Of a stretch of 23,390 nt of DNA, positions 1-7,575 are shown piece by piece. A program made the position numbers and the translations under genes. The notes under the pieces are model-generated. The model made no database searches. It saw only the letters and a program-made list of their open reading frames with translations, and was not told the DNA's origin. The stretch comes from an uncultured Oscillospiraceae bacterium (GTDB lineage: Bacteria; Bacillota; Clostridia; Oscillospirales; Oscillospiraceae), in the NCBI GenBank assembly GCA_934661735.1, contig CAKUJN010000028.1, positions 1 through 23,390 on the forward strand, written 5' to 3'. Numbering within the stretch: position 1 is the first letter of the stretch; each line of letters begins with the position of its first letter.

Positions 1-30
1 GCACGGCCCACTCAGCCACCTGCGGTGACA

Positions 31-49
31 GCTCTCCCAACGGGAGAGC
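31..49. repeat. Perfect hairpin of an intergenic repeat family
   Basis: An 8-bp perfect stem (GCTCTCCC / GGGAGAGC) closes on the loop AAC and is preceded by CTGCGGTGACA. The same arrangement (CTGCG, GTGACA or GAGACA, then a CTCCC hairpin) occurs inside the repeats near 7110 and 23063. This is probably the edge of another family member cut by the window start. Confidence 0.55.
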
Positions 50-89
50 CAGGGGTCTGTACCCCGCTGCATAGCATGTTGGCATGAGA

Positions 90-154
90 AATGGCGCATA
101 TCTGTACGATATGCGCCATTAACTGTTTTACGACCGCCCATCAAAACAGGGCGG
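90..154 (-). terminator. Two hairpins downstream of the GtrA-like gene
   Basis: Just past the stop of the minus-strand operon lie two inverted repeats. The first met by RNA polymerase is CCGCCC-(9 nt)-GGGCGG at 134-154. The second is a perfect 13-bp stem at 90-120 with a 5-nt loop (arms AATGGCGCATATC and GATATGCGCCATT). Neither has a long U-tract, so a terminator role is inferred from position and stem strength. Confidence 0.45.
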
Positions 155-158
155 CGGT

Positions 159-593
159 TTATTTTTCCTCTGTTTTCCGGAACGTCAAAAACCGCTGCGA
201 CAGGTAATTGAGCGCCACAAATACGCACGAGCCGAACAGCATCGCCGCGTTGTCGATGGTCCTCTGTGAAAGCCCGCGCAGGACCCAGCGGACAAAGGGC
301 CGCGCCAGCCCGTAGGCCACGGCGTAGCACGCCGCGATATTCACCGCAAAGCGCAGCACCGTTTTCCAGTCGCGGCTTTTGTCCTGAAACGTGAAATGCT
401 TGTTCAGAAAAAAGCTCAGAATACTGCCGAAAACGTAATTCGCCGCCGAGGAAATCCAGTAGTCCAGATGCAGCAGGTTGTAAAACCCGAACATAATCGC
501 GTAGCCGAACAGCGTATTGACCACGCCCACCAGCACAAAGCGCAGGAATGTCCGGTCAAACAGCTTCTTCGCGAGTGCCTTGAGCCTGTTCAT
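159..593 (-). CDS. GtrA-like four-helix membrane protein (putative lipid-linked sugar flippase)
   Basis: This 144-residue protein has about four hydrophobic segments and the two family signatures of GtrA/DPMS-like proteins: FVLVGVVNTLFGY near residue 19, and the LNKHFTF and LNYLSQRFLTF motifs at the ends of helices 2 and 4. GtrA proteins are thought to move undecaprenyl-phosphate-linked sugars across the membrane. The gene overlaps the end of the glycosyltransferase gene upstream by 38 nt and has its own GGAGG ribosome binding site inside that gene, 6 nt before ATG, indicating translational coupling. It is the last gene of a three-gene operon. Family membership is clear; the carried sugar cannot be read from sequence. 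Confidence 0.88.
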   Translation of the reverse strand: MNRLKALAKKLFDRTFLRFVLVGVVNTLFGYAIMFGFYNLLHLDYWISSAANYVFGSILSFFLNKHFTFQDKSRDWKTVLRFAVNIAACYAVAYGLARPFVRWVLRGLSQRTIDNAAMLFGSCVFVALNYLSQRFLTFRKTEEK

Positions 594-1530
594 TGCCGTC
601 CTCCAGTCCCAGCGTCCGGCGCGCCAGATAAATCGGCCGCTTTTTGCTTTCCATATAGATTTTTCCGATATACTCGCCGATTACGCCGAGGCCCATCAGC
701 TGAAGCCCGCCGAGAAACAGCAGCAGCACCACAATCGTCGCATAGCCCGGCACGTCGATGCCGGCCGTCAGCTTCTGCACAATCACGACGATCAGATACA
801 CAAACGCGGCCAGCGCGCTCACGCCGCCCAGCACCGTCACCGCGCGCAGCGGCGCGGTGGAAAACGACAAAATGCCCTCGAAGGCGTAGCGGAACAGCTT
901 TCCAACCGTCCACTTTGACTCGCCGCTGACGCGCGGCTGGACGGTATAGGGAATGTATTTCGTGTGAAAGCCGACCCAGGCAAAAATTCCTTTGGAGAAG
1001 CGCTGATACTCGCCCATGCTCAAAATCGCGTCGATCACCGGCCTGCGGAAGCAGCGGAAATCGCTGGCGTTTTCGTGAAACGGCACGTCGGCCAGCCGGT
1101 CGATTGTGCGGTAGAAGCCCTTTTTCAGCGCTGTCATCAGTCCGCTTTCCCGCCGCTTTTCCTGACAGGCGACCACACAGTCGCAGTCCGGCTCCGCCGC
1201 CAGAATCTCCATCATCTGCACCACGACCTCCGGCCGCTGCTGAAGATCGGCGTCAATCAGCGCCGCGCATTCGCCGCGCGCGGCCTGAAGGCCCGCGTAG
1301 ATGGCCGACTCCTTGCCGAAATTGCGCGAGAAGCTGACCACGCGCACGCGCGCCGCGTCCATGGCGTACAGCGCCTCCAGCTCGCGCATCGTGCCGTCGC
1401 GGCTTCCGTCGTCGATGAAAATCAGCTCATAGGAAAACGGCCGGTTTTCAAACGCGGCCACGGCCGCGTCGTAAAACGCGCGGACGTTTCCCTCCTCGTT
1501 ATAGCAGGGGATGACCAGCGATAGCTGCAT
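556..1530 (-). CDS. Family 2 glycosyltransferase, DPM1/GtrB type, membrane anchored
   Basis: This 324-residue protein carries a GT-A nucleotide-sugar domain with the DDG motif at residues 40-42 and DAD at 93-95. The run FSRNFGKESAIYAG near residue 67 is typical of polyprenyl-phosphate glycosyltransferases (GtrB, ArnC, DPM1). Two hydrophobic helices follow at roughly 230-295. The expected reaction is transfer of a sugar from a nucleotide donor to undecaprenyl phosphate on the cytoplasmic face. The start at 1530 is chosen because GGGAGG lies 7 nt upstream; an in-frame ATG at 1548 overlaps the stop of the preceding gene but has no good ribosome binding site. The partner GtrA-like gene lies directly downstream, supporting a synthase plus flippase pair. 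Confidence 0.9.
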   Translation of the reverse strand: MQLSLVIPCYNEEGNVRAFYDAAVAAFENRPFSYELIFIDDGSRDGTMRELEALYAMDAARVRVVSFSRNFGKESAIYAGLQAARGECAALIDADLQQRPEVVVQMMEILAAEPDCDCVVACQEKRRESGLMTALKKGFYRTIDRLADVPFHENASDFRCFRRPVIDAILSMGEYQRFSKGIFAWVGFHTKYIPYTVQPRVSGESKWTVGKLFRYAFEGILSFSTAPLRAVTVLGGVSALAAFVYLIVVIVQKLTAGIDVPGYATIVVLLLFLGGLQLMGLGVIGEYIGKIYMESKKRPIYLARRTLGLEDGNEQAQGTREEAV

Positions 1531-1544
1531 GTTTGCGCCTCCCA

Positions 1545-3389
1545 TCATTCCGCGCGGAGCGAATAGAGCTTCTGCGCCGCGTCATACGTCCACGTGATGC
1601 CCAGATACTGCGTCAGCTGCTCGGCGCGCGTGTACAAAAGGGTGTATGTCTCGGAAAACGGCAGCAGAATCACAAAATCATCGCCCAGCGTCCGCCATGT
1701 GCCGTCCGCCGTCTGCTCCGTCACCACGCCGTCCGCCGTAATGTGCCGGCGCACGCCGTCAAGCGTAATGTCATAGCTGTGGTCGCGCCAGGAATAGACC
1801 GTCGTCCCGCCCACGGCGGTGACCGCCTGCTCAATCGGGAAATACAGGCCCGTCCCATCCTCCAGCGTCGGGAACACGCACGTCCCGCCCTCCGCCGTTT
1901 CCAGCCAGCCGAGATTCCATCGCTCGCTGGTGAACACCAGCTTTGTCTCCGGCGCCATGCGGTAGTATTTGCGGAACATGTTGTAGAAATAATTGCCCTC
2001 AAACGGCATGGTAAAGCGGTAGCGCGGGTCGATATCGATATTGAACTCAGCCACGCCCGTTTCGCGGCTGCGCTCGACCGAGGCAAGGTTTTCGTCCACA
2101 ATTTTCTTCGCGTCCGCATAGCCCTTCAGCGTCGGAACATACGCCGCGACGCAGATTACCGCCAGCATGCACAGGCACACGCACGCGCCGCGCGGGCGCA
2201 TATACCGCGCCAGCCGGAACAGCAGGCTCAGCATCACCAGAATCAGCGTCACCATGCCGATCATGGCCGTGCGCTCGGAGTTGAGCGTGGTGATGATCAG
2301 CATCATGTTCGACGCCAGCGAGCCCAGCAGCATCAGTCCCGTCGTCCAGTACTCCCGCCGCAGCAGGAACAGCACCGCCAGCGTCAGCAGGCTCACCGCG
2401 TACACCACACATGCCGGCCAGTACCAGTCCAGCGCGTAGAACAGCAGCTGAAGCGCGGCAAAGCCGAAGCCGGACAGCAGTCCGCGGCTGAGCTGCCGCT
2501 CCTTCAGACACAGCAGCCCCGCCGTCACATCCGTCAGCACCAGCAGAACAACGGACGAGGGATATTTGACCACATAGATCATCGCGTCGTAGAAGCGCTT
2601 TACAAACACGCTCGGAATCAGGCAGCTGAGAATGCCGCCGTCCACGCCGCGTCCGACGCGCGCCCACGAGCCCGGCGCGCACAGAATCGTCAGAAAGCCC
2701 AGCAGCACAAACGCCGGATAGCCCCAGCAGCGCCTGCGCTCCACGCCGCCCCAGATGCGGCTGAGAATCGCGTAGCCCCACACGACGACCAGCGACACAA
2801 TGCCGCACTGCTCGGTGGACGCGCCCGCCAGAAGCGCGAAAATCAGTCCGAACACATGTCCGGTCCTGGACTGCGTTCCCGCGTACCACCGGCGCTGGAA
2901 CAGCACGGCGGCAGCCGTCATGCACGCAGGGAAAATATAGTTGAAGTACGCGGCAATCCACAAAAGGCTCATGCGCAGATACTGCACATCGCACGCCAGC
3001 GTGCACAGAATGCCAAACGCCGCCGACAGCATCACGCCGCCGCGGTCCAGCCGTTCGTTGAGCGCCTTCGCGCCCAGCGCGTACAGCGCCGCCAGCAGCA
3101 CGGGACTGAGTATCATGAACAGCTTTGTGTCAAACAGCAGCACCACGGGGATAATCAGATGGACATACAGCCGCCCGTTCGTCTCCAGATAGTGGTGGTA
3201 CATCTCCCTGAGGAAGCCGACGAAGCCGTTCTGAAAGAACGTGCCGTACCAGTAATCGTCGGAGTACAGCGTGATCTGGCTGTTGAGCGCCGTCAGAAGC
3301 GCCATCGCCGCCACCAGCACCGCCGCGCAGAGCCACTGCCTTTTTTGATCGGAACGCGGCGCATCCGGCCGCAGAGAAGTCTGCTTCAC
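1545..3389 (-). CDS. Large polytopic membrane protein (DUF6056-like), possible GT-C glycosyltransferase
   Basis: This 614-residue protein has a first transmembrane helix at about 19-36, a following loop with an acidic pair (SDDYWYG, Asp44-Asp45), roughly ten further hydrophobic segments and a soluble C-terminal domain from about residue 430. The architecture resembles DUF6056 and GT-C enzymes, in which an Asp in the first external loop is catalytic. With the GtrB- and GtrA-like genes downstream it forms the classical three-component layout in which the third member transfers the flipped sugar to a surface polymer. That role is inference. The start is taken as GTG at 3389, preceded by GGGAGAG; an in-frame GTG at 3410 would add seven residues. 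Its stop overlaps the alternative ATG of the next gene. Confidence 0.8.
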   Translation of the reverse strand: MKQTSLRPDAPRSDQKRQWLCAAVLVAAMALLTALNSQITLYSDDYWYGTFFQNGFVGFLREMYHHYLETNGRLYVHLIIPVVLLFDTKLFMILSPVLLAALYALGAKALNERLDRGGVMLSAAFGILCTLACDVQYLRMSLLWIAAYFNYIFPACMTAAAVLFQRRWYAGTQSRTGHVFGLIFALLAGASTEQCGIVSLVVVWGYAILSRIWGGVERRRCWGYPAFVLLGFLTILCAPGSWARVGRGVDGGILSCLIPSVFVKRFYDAMIYVVKYPSSVVLLVLTDVTAGLLCLKERQLSRGLLSGFGFAALQLLFYALDWYWPACVVYAVSLLTLAVLFLLRREYWTTGLMLLGSLASNMMLIITTLNSERTAMIGMVTLILVMLSLLFRLARYMRPRGACVCLCMLAVICVAAYVPTLKGYADAKKIVDENLASVERSRETGVAEFNIDIDPRYRFTMPFEGNYFYNMFRKYYRMAPETKLVFTSERWNLGWLETAEGGTCVFPTLEDGTGLYFPIEQAVTAVGGTTVYSWRDHSYDITLDGVRRHITADGVVTEQTADGTWRTLGDDFVILLPFSETYTLLYTRAEQLTQYLGITWTYDAAQKLYSLRAE

Positions 3390-3422
3390 AAAACTCTCTC
3401 CCTTGTACACATATGTTTTTAT

Positions 3423-3451
3423 ATTTTATCATACCGCCCGCTTTTTGTAAA
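3423..3451 (-). promoter_or_regulatory. Sigma-A-like promoter for the glycosylation operon
   Basis: On the minus strand TTTACA (3446-3451) is separated by exactly 17 nt from TAAAAT (3423-3428), about 35 nt before the chosen start. The site lies in a locally AT-rich patch of an otherwise GC-rich intergenic region. Confidence 0.6.
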
Positions 3452-3478
3452 CAAGCGCGGCGCCCTGCCGCGCATTTG

Positions 3479-3507
3479 TTGCGCCGCGCGCCGATTTGTG
3501 CTATACT
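3479..3507 (+). promoter_or_regulatory. Extended -10 promoter for the ATP-grasp operon
   Basis: TGCTATACT (3499-3507) is an extended -10 element. A weak -35, TTGCGC (3479-3484), lies 17 nt upstream. It would give a leader of about 80 nt before the ATG at 3597 and is divergent from the promoter at 3423-3451. Confidence 0.5.
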
Positions 3508-3596
3508 TTTTACGGCGGCACCGCACAATTGCGCCGGCACGCTTCGACGGATCGTGCGCTGCTGTCCTATCTTTTCTGTCAGGAGGCCGCGCCGTC

Positions 3597-4751
3597 ATGC
3601 TTGCCATTGTCACCGACGCGCATTACCGCATGTCCGTCGCGCTGATCCGCGACCTGTCCGAGGCCGGCGTCACGGTTGTCGCCTGCGAATCGGACGCATA
3701 TCCCGCACCGGCCGGCTTCGCCTCGCGCGGCGCGGCGCGGTGCGTCACGCTGCCGCAGAGCGGCTTTCCCGACGCGCTGTTTGCGCTGTGCCGGTCGCTC
3801 TCGGAGGAATCCGGCGAAAAGCCGGCGCTGCTGCCCGTGGGCGCGGCGACGCTTGCCATGCTCAGCGCGCAGCGCGCGCGCTTTGACGCGGTCTGCGGTC
3901 TGTGCATTCCAACGCCGGAGCAGCTGGCGCTTCTGAACGATAAAAACGCGCTCTGCGCGCTTGGCGCGCGGCTCGGACTGCCGGTCCCGCAGAGCTTTTC
4001 TCCGGAAGCGGACGAAAGCGACGCGCAGTTCTGCGCGCGCGTACCGCTTCCGTGCGTGGTCAAGCCCGCGTGCGGCGAAAAATTCGGCCTGCACGCCGAG
4101 GCCCGCTACCGCATCGCGCGCACCGCGGCGGAGCTTTCCGCGGCCGTCGCGCATTTCCGCGCGCTCACGGGCGAAACGCCCATTGTCCAGGAATATCTGC
4201 CTGGCGGCGGCACGGGCTGCTCGGTTCTGGCCGACCACGGCGAGGTGGTCTATGCCATCTGTCACCGGCGCGTGCGCGAATATCCCATCTCCGGCGGACC
4301 GTCCAGCTGCTGTGACTGCATCGACGCACCGGAGCTGGTCGATGCGGCGCGGGCGCTGGTCCGCGAAACCGGCTATACGGGCCTTGCCATGTTTGAATTC
4401 AAGGCGGACGCCTCCGGCGCGCCGCGTCTGCTGGAGTGCAATCCCCGCATATGGGGCACCTACCCGCTGACGCGCGCAGCAAAGACGACGTTTGCGCTGT
4501 GCTGGTGCTGTCTCGCGCTGGGAAGGCCGCTGCCCGAGCGGCCCGCGCCGCAGCCGGTCAGGATGGCCTTTTATCCCTCCGACTACGCCGCCGCGCTGGG
4601 CTATCTCCGGCGCGGCGAGGTAAAAAAATTCTTCGCCGCCCTGTGCGACCGCCTGAATCCGTCGGTCCGCGACGGGCTGGATGAGCGCGGCGACCCCGCG
4701 CCCGCGCGCGTCTACCGGCGCAGCCTTCTGGAAAGGAAACACAAAGCATGA
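3597..4751 (+). CDS. ATP-grasp domain ligase, unknown substrate
   Basis: This 384-residue protein has an N-terminal alpha/beta pre-ATP-grasp domain, a linker with LNDKNAL near residue 110, and an ATP-grasp fold. Visible landmarks are the lysine strand LPCVVKPACGEKF, the hinge IVQEYLPGG and the metal-binding pair in LLECNPRIWG (Glu280 and Asn282). ATP-grasp enzymes join a carboxylate to an amine or thiol through an acyl-phosphate. The start is the ATG at 3597, with AGGAGG 10 nt upstream; the frame is open much further upstream but that part has no start signal and lies antisense to real genes. The stop overlaps the PHP gene start (ATGA). The neighbouring deacetylase suggests modification of an envelope component, but the substrate is not evident. 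Confidence 0.85.
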   Translation: MLAIVTDAHYRMSVALIRDLSEAGVTVVACESDAYPAPAGFASRGAARCVTLPQSGFPDALFALCRSLSEESGEKPALLPVGAATLAMLSAQRARFDAVCGLCIPTPEQLALLNDKNALCALGARLGLPVPQSFSPEADESDAQFCARVPLPCVVKPACGEKFGLHAEARYRIARTAAELSAAVAHFRALTGETPIVQEYLPGGGTGCSVLADHGEVVYAICHRRVREYPISGGPSSCCDCIDAPELVDAARALVRETGYTGLAMFEFKADASGAPRLLECNPRIWGTYPLTRAAKTTFALCWCCLALGRPLPERPAPQPVRMAFYPSDYAAALGYLRRGEVKKFFAALCDRLNPSVRDGLDERGDPAPARVYRRSLLERKHKA

Positions 4752-5470
4752 TTCAAGCCGACCTGCATGTCCACAGCGCCGCCTCCGCCGACGGCAGAAG
4801 CTCCCTTGACGAGCTGATCGCCGCCGCGCGGCAGAACGGGCTGAACGCCATCGCCGTCACCGACCACGACCTGTGCACGCCGCTTCCGGCGTGTGCGGAC
4901 GTGCTGCTGATTCCCGCCGTGGAGATTACCACCACCGCCGGTCATATTCTCGGCCTGTTTCTTGAGCGGCCGGTCGACCTCGCGTCGCTGACGGCGGGCG
5001 GAACGCCCACCGTCAAAGCCGCCGTCACGGCCATCCGCGCGTGCGGTGGGCTTTCCGTGCTGGCGCACCCGTTCGCGCCGCAGAAGGCGCCCGTCGAGGA
5101 GCTGGCGCGCTTCCCCGTCGACCTGATCGAGGGCTGCAACGCGCGCGCCGCGCTCAAGCGGAACCACGCCAACGAGCAGGCGCAGGCGCTTGCCGCGCAG
5201 ACAGGGCGGCCCATGACGGCCGGAAGCGACGCGCACTGCGCCGACGAGCTTGGCGGCGCGGTGACAAAGATCGACTGTGAGGCGTGCGAGCTGTCCGCAC
5301 TGAAAGCGGCGCTGAAAGCGGGAAAGACACAGCCGGAGCTGGTGCACGCGTGCCGCTGGCGCTATAAGGGTCTTTCGCGTCTGGAGCGTGACCGGCGGCA
5401 GAAGCAGGTCACCGCTGGGACGTATCTGTATCTGATCTATACGCTGCTGCGCGGTCTGGCGCAGCGATAG
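4748..5470 (+). CDS. PHP-family metal-dependent phosphoesterase
   Basis: This 240-residue protein has a complete PHP metal site: His7 and His9 (LHVHS), Asp15, His40 (VTDHD), Glu59 (PAVEIT), His107 (LAHPF), and Asp161 and His163 (GSDAH). Members include RNase AM/TrpH-like nucleases, histidinol phosphatase and polymerase-associated domains. Length and motif spacing match the stand-alone TrpH-like group best, whose members hydrolyse nucleotide 3',5'-bisphosphates or short RNA. It overlaps the ATP-grasp gene by 4 nt and precedes the deacetylase by 9 nt, so the three are co-translated. The last 45 residues are basic and then hydrophobic (TYLYLIYTLLRGL), which may be a weak membrane contact. The function in this operon is unknown. 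Confidence 0.88.
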   Translation: MIQADLHVHSAASADGRSSLDELIAAARQNGLNAIAVTDHDLCTPLPACADVLLIPAVEITTTAGHILGLFLERPVDLASLTAGGTPTVKAAVTAIRACGGLSVLAHPFAPQKAPVEELARFPVDLIEGCNARAALKRNHANEQAQALAAQTGRPMTAGSDAHCADELGGAVTKIDCEACELSALKAALKAGKTQPELVHACRWRYKGLSRLERDRRQKQVTAGTYLYLIYTLLRGLAQR

Positions 5471-5479
5471 GAGGACGCC

Positions 5480-6811
5480 ATGTCTGTTGTTACCAAAGCC
5501 ATCGGCTGCGCAAAAAAGCTGAAGCACCGCTTTGCCGATGAAATCCGCGCGCGCACGCCGGTCTATCTCTCTCCGGTCCGTCGCATCGAGCGCGTCGCCC
5601 TGCACGAGCGCGTGTGCGCCATGACCTTTGACGACGGCCCGTGCCGTCTGCCCGCCAATCCCTCGCAGAGCGGGAAGCCCCTGACGGTCGATCTGCTGGA
5701 AACGCTCGAGCGCTTCGGCGCAAAGGGCACGTTTGACATCGTCGGCGACACATCCGGCAACTATCCCGATCGGCCCGGCAGGGAGGGGAGCGCCTACTGG
5801 GGCGGCGTGGCCTACGACCACTATCCCGACTTCGGCAAAGACACCGACGGCGGCGCGGCACACTGCCCCGAGCTGGTCGGGCGCATTCTCTCCGCCGGGC
5901 ACGAGATCACCAGCCACACATGGTCGCATGTGCTCTACGGTCCGAAGCCGCTGGTCTACGGCAACCGCCGTCCGCTGGAAAATCTGGACGCCGTGACCGA
6001 GGACCTGCGCCGGCTTGACCGCTTCATGCAGGAAAACTACGGCTATCAGATCCGCCTGTCGCGCCCGCCGCACTATGTGGACAATACAAAGGACGGCTTT
6101 TCCGCCTATGACGCGCATGCGCGCATGGGCTATCAGTATATGGCCGCGAGCTTCGACGGCGCAGGCTGGCTCCCGCTTGCCGGCTATGAAGCCGAGGTCG
6201 AGGCGACATGGCGGCCGGTCGAGCGGGCGCTGGAAGCCGATCCGGACGCGCTCTGCGGCCAGATCATCTTCCAGAAGGACGGATACAACATGGCCCGCCG
6301 TTCGCCGGTGGCCGACGGCCTTGCAAAGCAGCTTCAGCTGCTGGAACAGCACGGCTACCGCGTTGTGACGGTTTCCGAGCTGCTTTCCATGTGCCCGTTT
6401 CTCGATCTGCCGGTCGAGGACGCGTGCTATCCGGCGGCAAAGGCGCTTCTGGACGCGGGCTGGTGCGTGTGCTATCGCGACAATTCCGTCCGCCCCGACG
6501 CGCCGCTGACGCGCGGCGAGCTTGCCATGATGGCCTACGGCGGCAGAACGGTCGAGCGCCGCATTGAAATGGTCCGCGGCAGAACCGCCGCCGCAAAGGA
6601 CGCACCCTGCCGCCATCCCTACGCCGCCGCCATCGAGGCGGCCCTGCGCGCGGGGACGATGACGGCGGAGGGCGGCCGCTTCTGTCCGGACGCGCCGGTC
6701 ACGCCGGAGGCGTTCGACGCCTTCGCGCACGCGTATTTTGGCCGCGGAGCGCAGCCCACCGCCCCTGTCACGCACGGCGCGGCATTGCAGGCGCTGGCAG
6801 AGCTTCTCTAG
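5480..6811 (+). CDS. Polysaccharide deacetylase (NodB-like) with C-terminal SLH-like repeats
   Basis: This 443-residue protein contains NodB/CE4-type motifs: TFDDGP (Asp51, Asp52), the HxxxH pair His146/His150 in SHTWSH, and RPPHY at about 195. Such enzymes remove N-acetyl groups from peptidoglycan or other amino-sugar polymers. From about residue 307 two degenerate S-layer-homology-like repeats follow: the first runs from FLDLP through RPDAPLTRGELAMM (about 307-350) and the second through FCPDAPVTPEAF (about 375-425). SLH repeats normally bind secondary wall polymers, usually as three copies. No signal peptide is visible; the N-terminus is basic and amphipathic, which is odd for a wall-anchored enzyme. 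The ribosome binding site is AGGAGG. It is the last gene of its operon and is followed by a hairpin. Confidence 0.87.
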   Translation: MSVVTKAIGCAKKLKHRFADEIRARTPVYLSPVRRIERVALHERVCAMTFDDGPCRLPANPSQSGKPLTVDLLETLERFGAKGTFDIVGDTSGNYPDRPGREGSAYWGGVAYDHYPDFGKDTDGGAAHCPELVGRILSAGHEITSHTWSHVLYGPKPLVYGNRRPLENLDAVTEDLRRLDRFMQENYGYQIRLSRPPHYVDNTKDGFSAYDAHARMGYQYMAASFDGAGWLPLAGYEAEVEATWRPVERALEADPDALCGQIIFQKDGYNMARRSPVADGLAKQLQLLEQHGYRVVTVSELLSMCPFLDLPVEDACYPAAKALLDAGWCVCYRDNSVRPDAPLTRGELAMMAYGGRTVERRIEMVRGRTAAAKDAPCRHPYAAAIEAALRAGTMTAEGGRFCPDAPVTPEAFDAFAHAYFGRGAQPTAPVTHGAALQALAELL

Positions 6812-6828
6812 TCTGAGCAGATATAACA

Positions 6829-6861
6829 AGGACGCGGCGATGCCGCGTCCTGTCTGCTTTT
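6829..6861 (+). terminator. Terminator after the deacetylase operon
   Basis: A 9-bp perfect GC-rich stem (GGACGCGGC / GCCGCGTCC) with loop GAT starts 18 nt after the stop codon. The T-run (TTTT) is displaced by TGTCTGC, so it is a non-canonical but likely terminator. Confidence 0.6.
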
Positions 6862-6962
6862 CGGATATCTCTGTAGAGGATGAATAACCCCTGTCCGTCT
6901 GCTTGTCCGGATTCACCGGAACTGCCATTTTCGCGGCAAGGCCGCAACTGTTGCTTCGCAGA

Positions 6963-6994
6963 CCCACTTTTTCTGTCTTGCCAGAAAAAGTGGG
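6963..6994. repeat. Arm hairpin of the composite repeat
   Basis: A 13-bp perfect stem, CCCACTTTTTCTG with CAGAAAAAGTGGG, closes a 6-nt loop TCTTGC. It recurs inverted in the opposite arm (about 7482-7513) and at 22915-22946 with loop CCTTGC. A T-rich stem inside GC-rich DNA is distinctive. Confidence 0.8.
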
Positions 6995-7109
6995 CAAAAA
7001 GAGGCGCTGGATGCGAATCGGATTGTACCGCAAGCCACAGAATCACCCCATCGAAGAAGGCTGCGGCCAGCACACGGAAATCTCTCTGCAAATCTATACT
7101 ACAGCGCCG

Positions 7110-7154
7110 CCTGCGCGGTGACAACGCTCCCATCGGGAGCAGTTGCCGCGCAGG
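7110..7154 (+). repeat. Branched or bulged stem conserved in both repeat copies
   Basis: CCTGCGCGG pairs with CCGCGCAGG; inside it CAAC pairs with GTTG and GCTCCC with GGGAGC around loop ATC, leaving only the bulges TGA and A. The copy at 23063-23107 keeps every pair, with one C-to-T change that makes a G-U wobble and a change confined to the bulge (AGA). This suggests selection on an RNA fold, or at least a recent common hairpin ancestor. Confidence 0.65.
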
Positions 7155-7575
7155 GAAAGAGCAAAACACGCTGCTGTAGAAATAATGGGCCATCTACGTA
7201 TGCGCCGATGGTGCAGAATCGTTGCGCTCCATTGTAAATCTTTGTAGGGGCCGATACCTACAACATGCTGTGCAATATCGTAATCGGTCGAGTATTCCGG
7301 AAATGAGCAGAACCGAAATTGATGCAATCTGTCCGCATCTACGTGTAGTACATTCGTCGGAAGTATAAGCTATCGGGAAAATAGCAATTCTGCGCCCGAA
7401 GAGGGCGTTCAGGCCGCGGAGCGGCCAAAAATTCGCGCGCGTCAGCGCGCAATATGATGCGTCTCCAAGCGCCTCTTTTTGCCCACTTTTTCTGGCAAGA
7501 CAGAAAAAGTGGGTCTGCGAAGCAACAGTTGCAGCCTCATTGAAAATTCGGCACCTCCGGTGAATCCGGACAAGC

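Larger units (their letters stand above)
6901..7575. repeat. Composite structured repeat, copy 1, with inverted terminal arms
   Basis: This 675-bp gene-free block is bounded by inverted arms. The outermost 20 bp are perfect (6901-6920 against 7556-7575). After a diverged stretch there is a 65-bp perfect inverted repeat (6944-7008 against 7468-7532). The interior from 6944 to 7454 is recognisably the same as 22894-23334 in the same orientation. It is a chain of hairpins: CCCACTTTTTCTG pairs at 6963-6994, a branched stem at 7110-7154, CGCCC/GGGCG at 7393-7407, GGCCGC/GCGGCC at 7412-7426 and GCGCGC/GCGCGC at 7435-7450. No transposase or credible gene is inside. It may be a non-autonomous mobile element or a structured RNA; sequence alone cannot decide. 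Confidence 0.8.

Noticed and set aside
12..158. tRNA or small RNA gene at the left edge
   Set aside because: Hairpins are present, but no cloverleaf, anticodon arm or conserved T-loop sequence could be found.
1533..3596. Upstream extension of the ATP-grasp frame
   Set aside because: The frame is open but lies antisense to the membrane protein, has no ribosome binding site and is low-complexity; AGGAGG and ATG at 3597 give a normal family length.
4712..7033. Long minus-strand open frame opposite the PHP and deacetylase genes
   Set aside because: The plus strand carries intact catalytic motifs of two families; the minus frame is compositionally biased and crosses into the repeat.
6880..7193. 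Short open frames in the repeats, some with similar peptides in both copies
   Set aside because: Similarity follows from DNA repeat identity; the frames run through hairpins in several phases, shift between copies and lack start signals.
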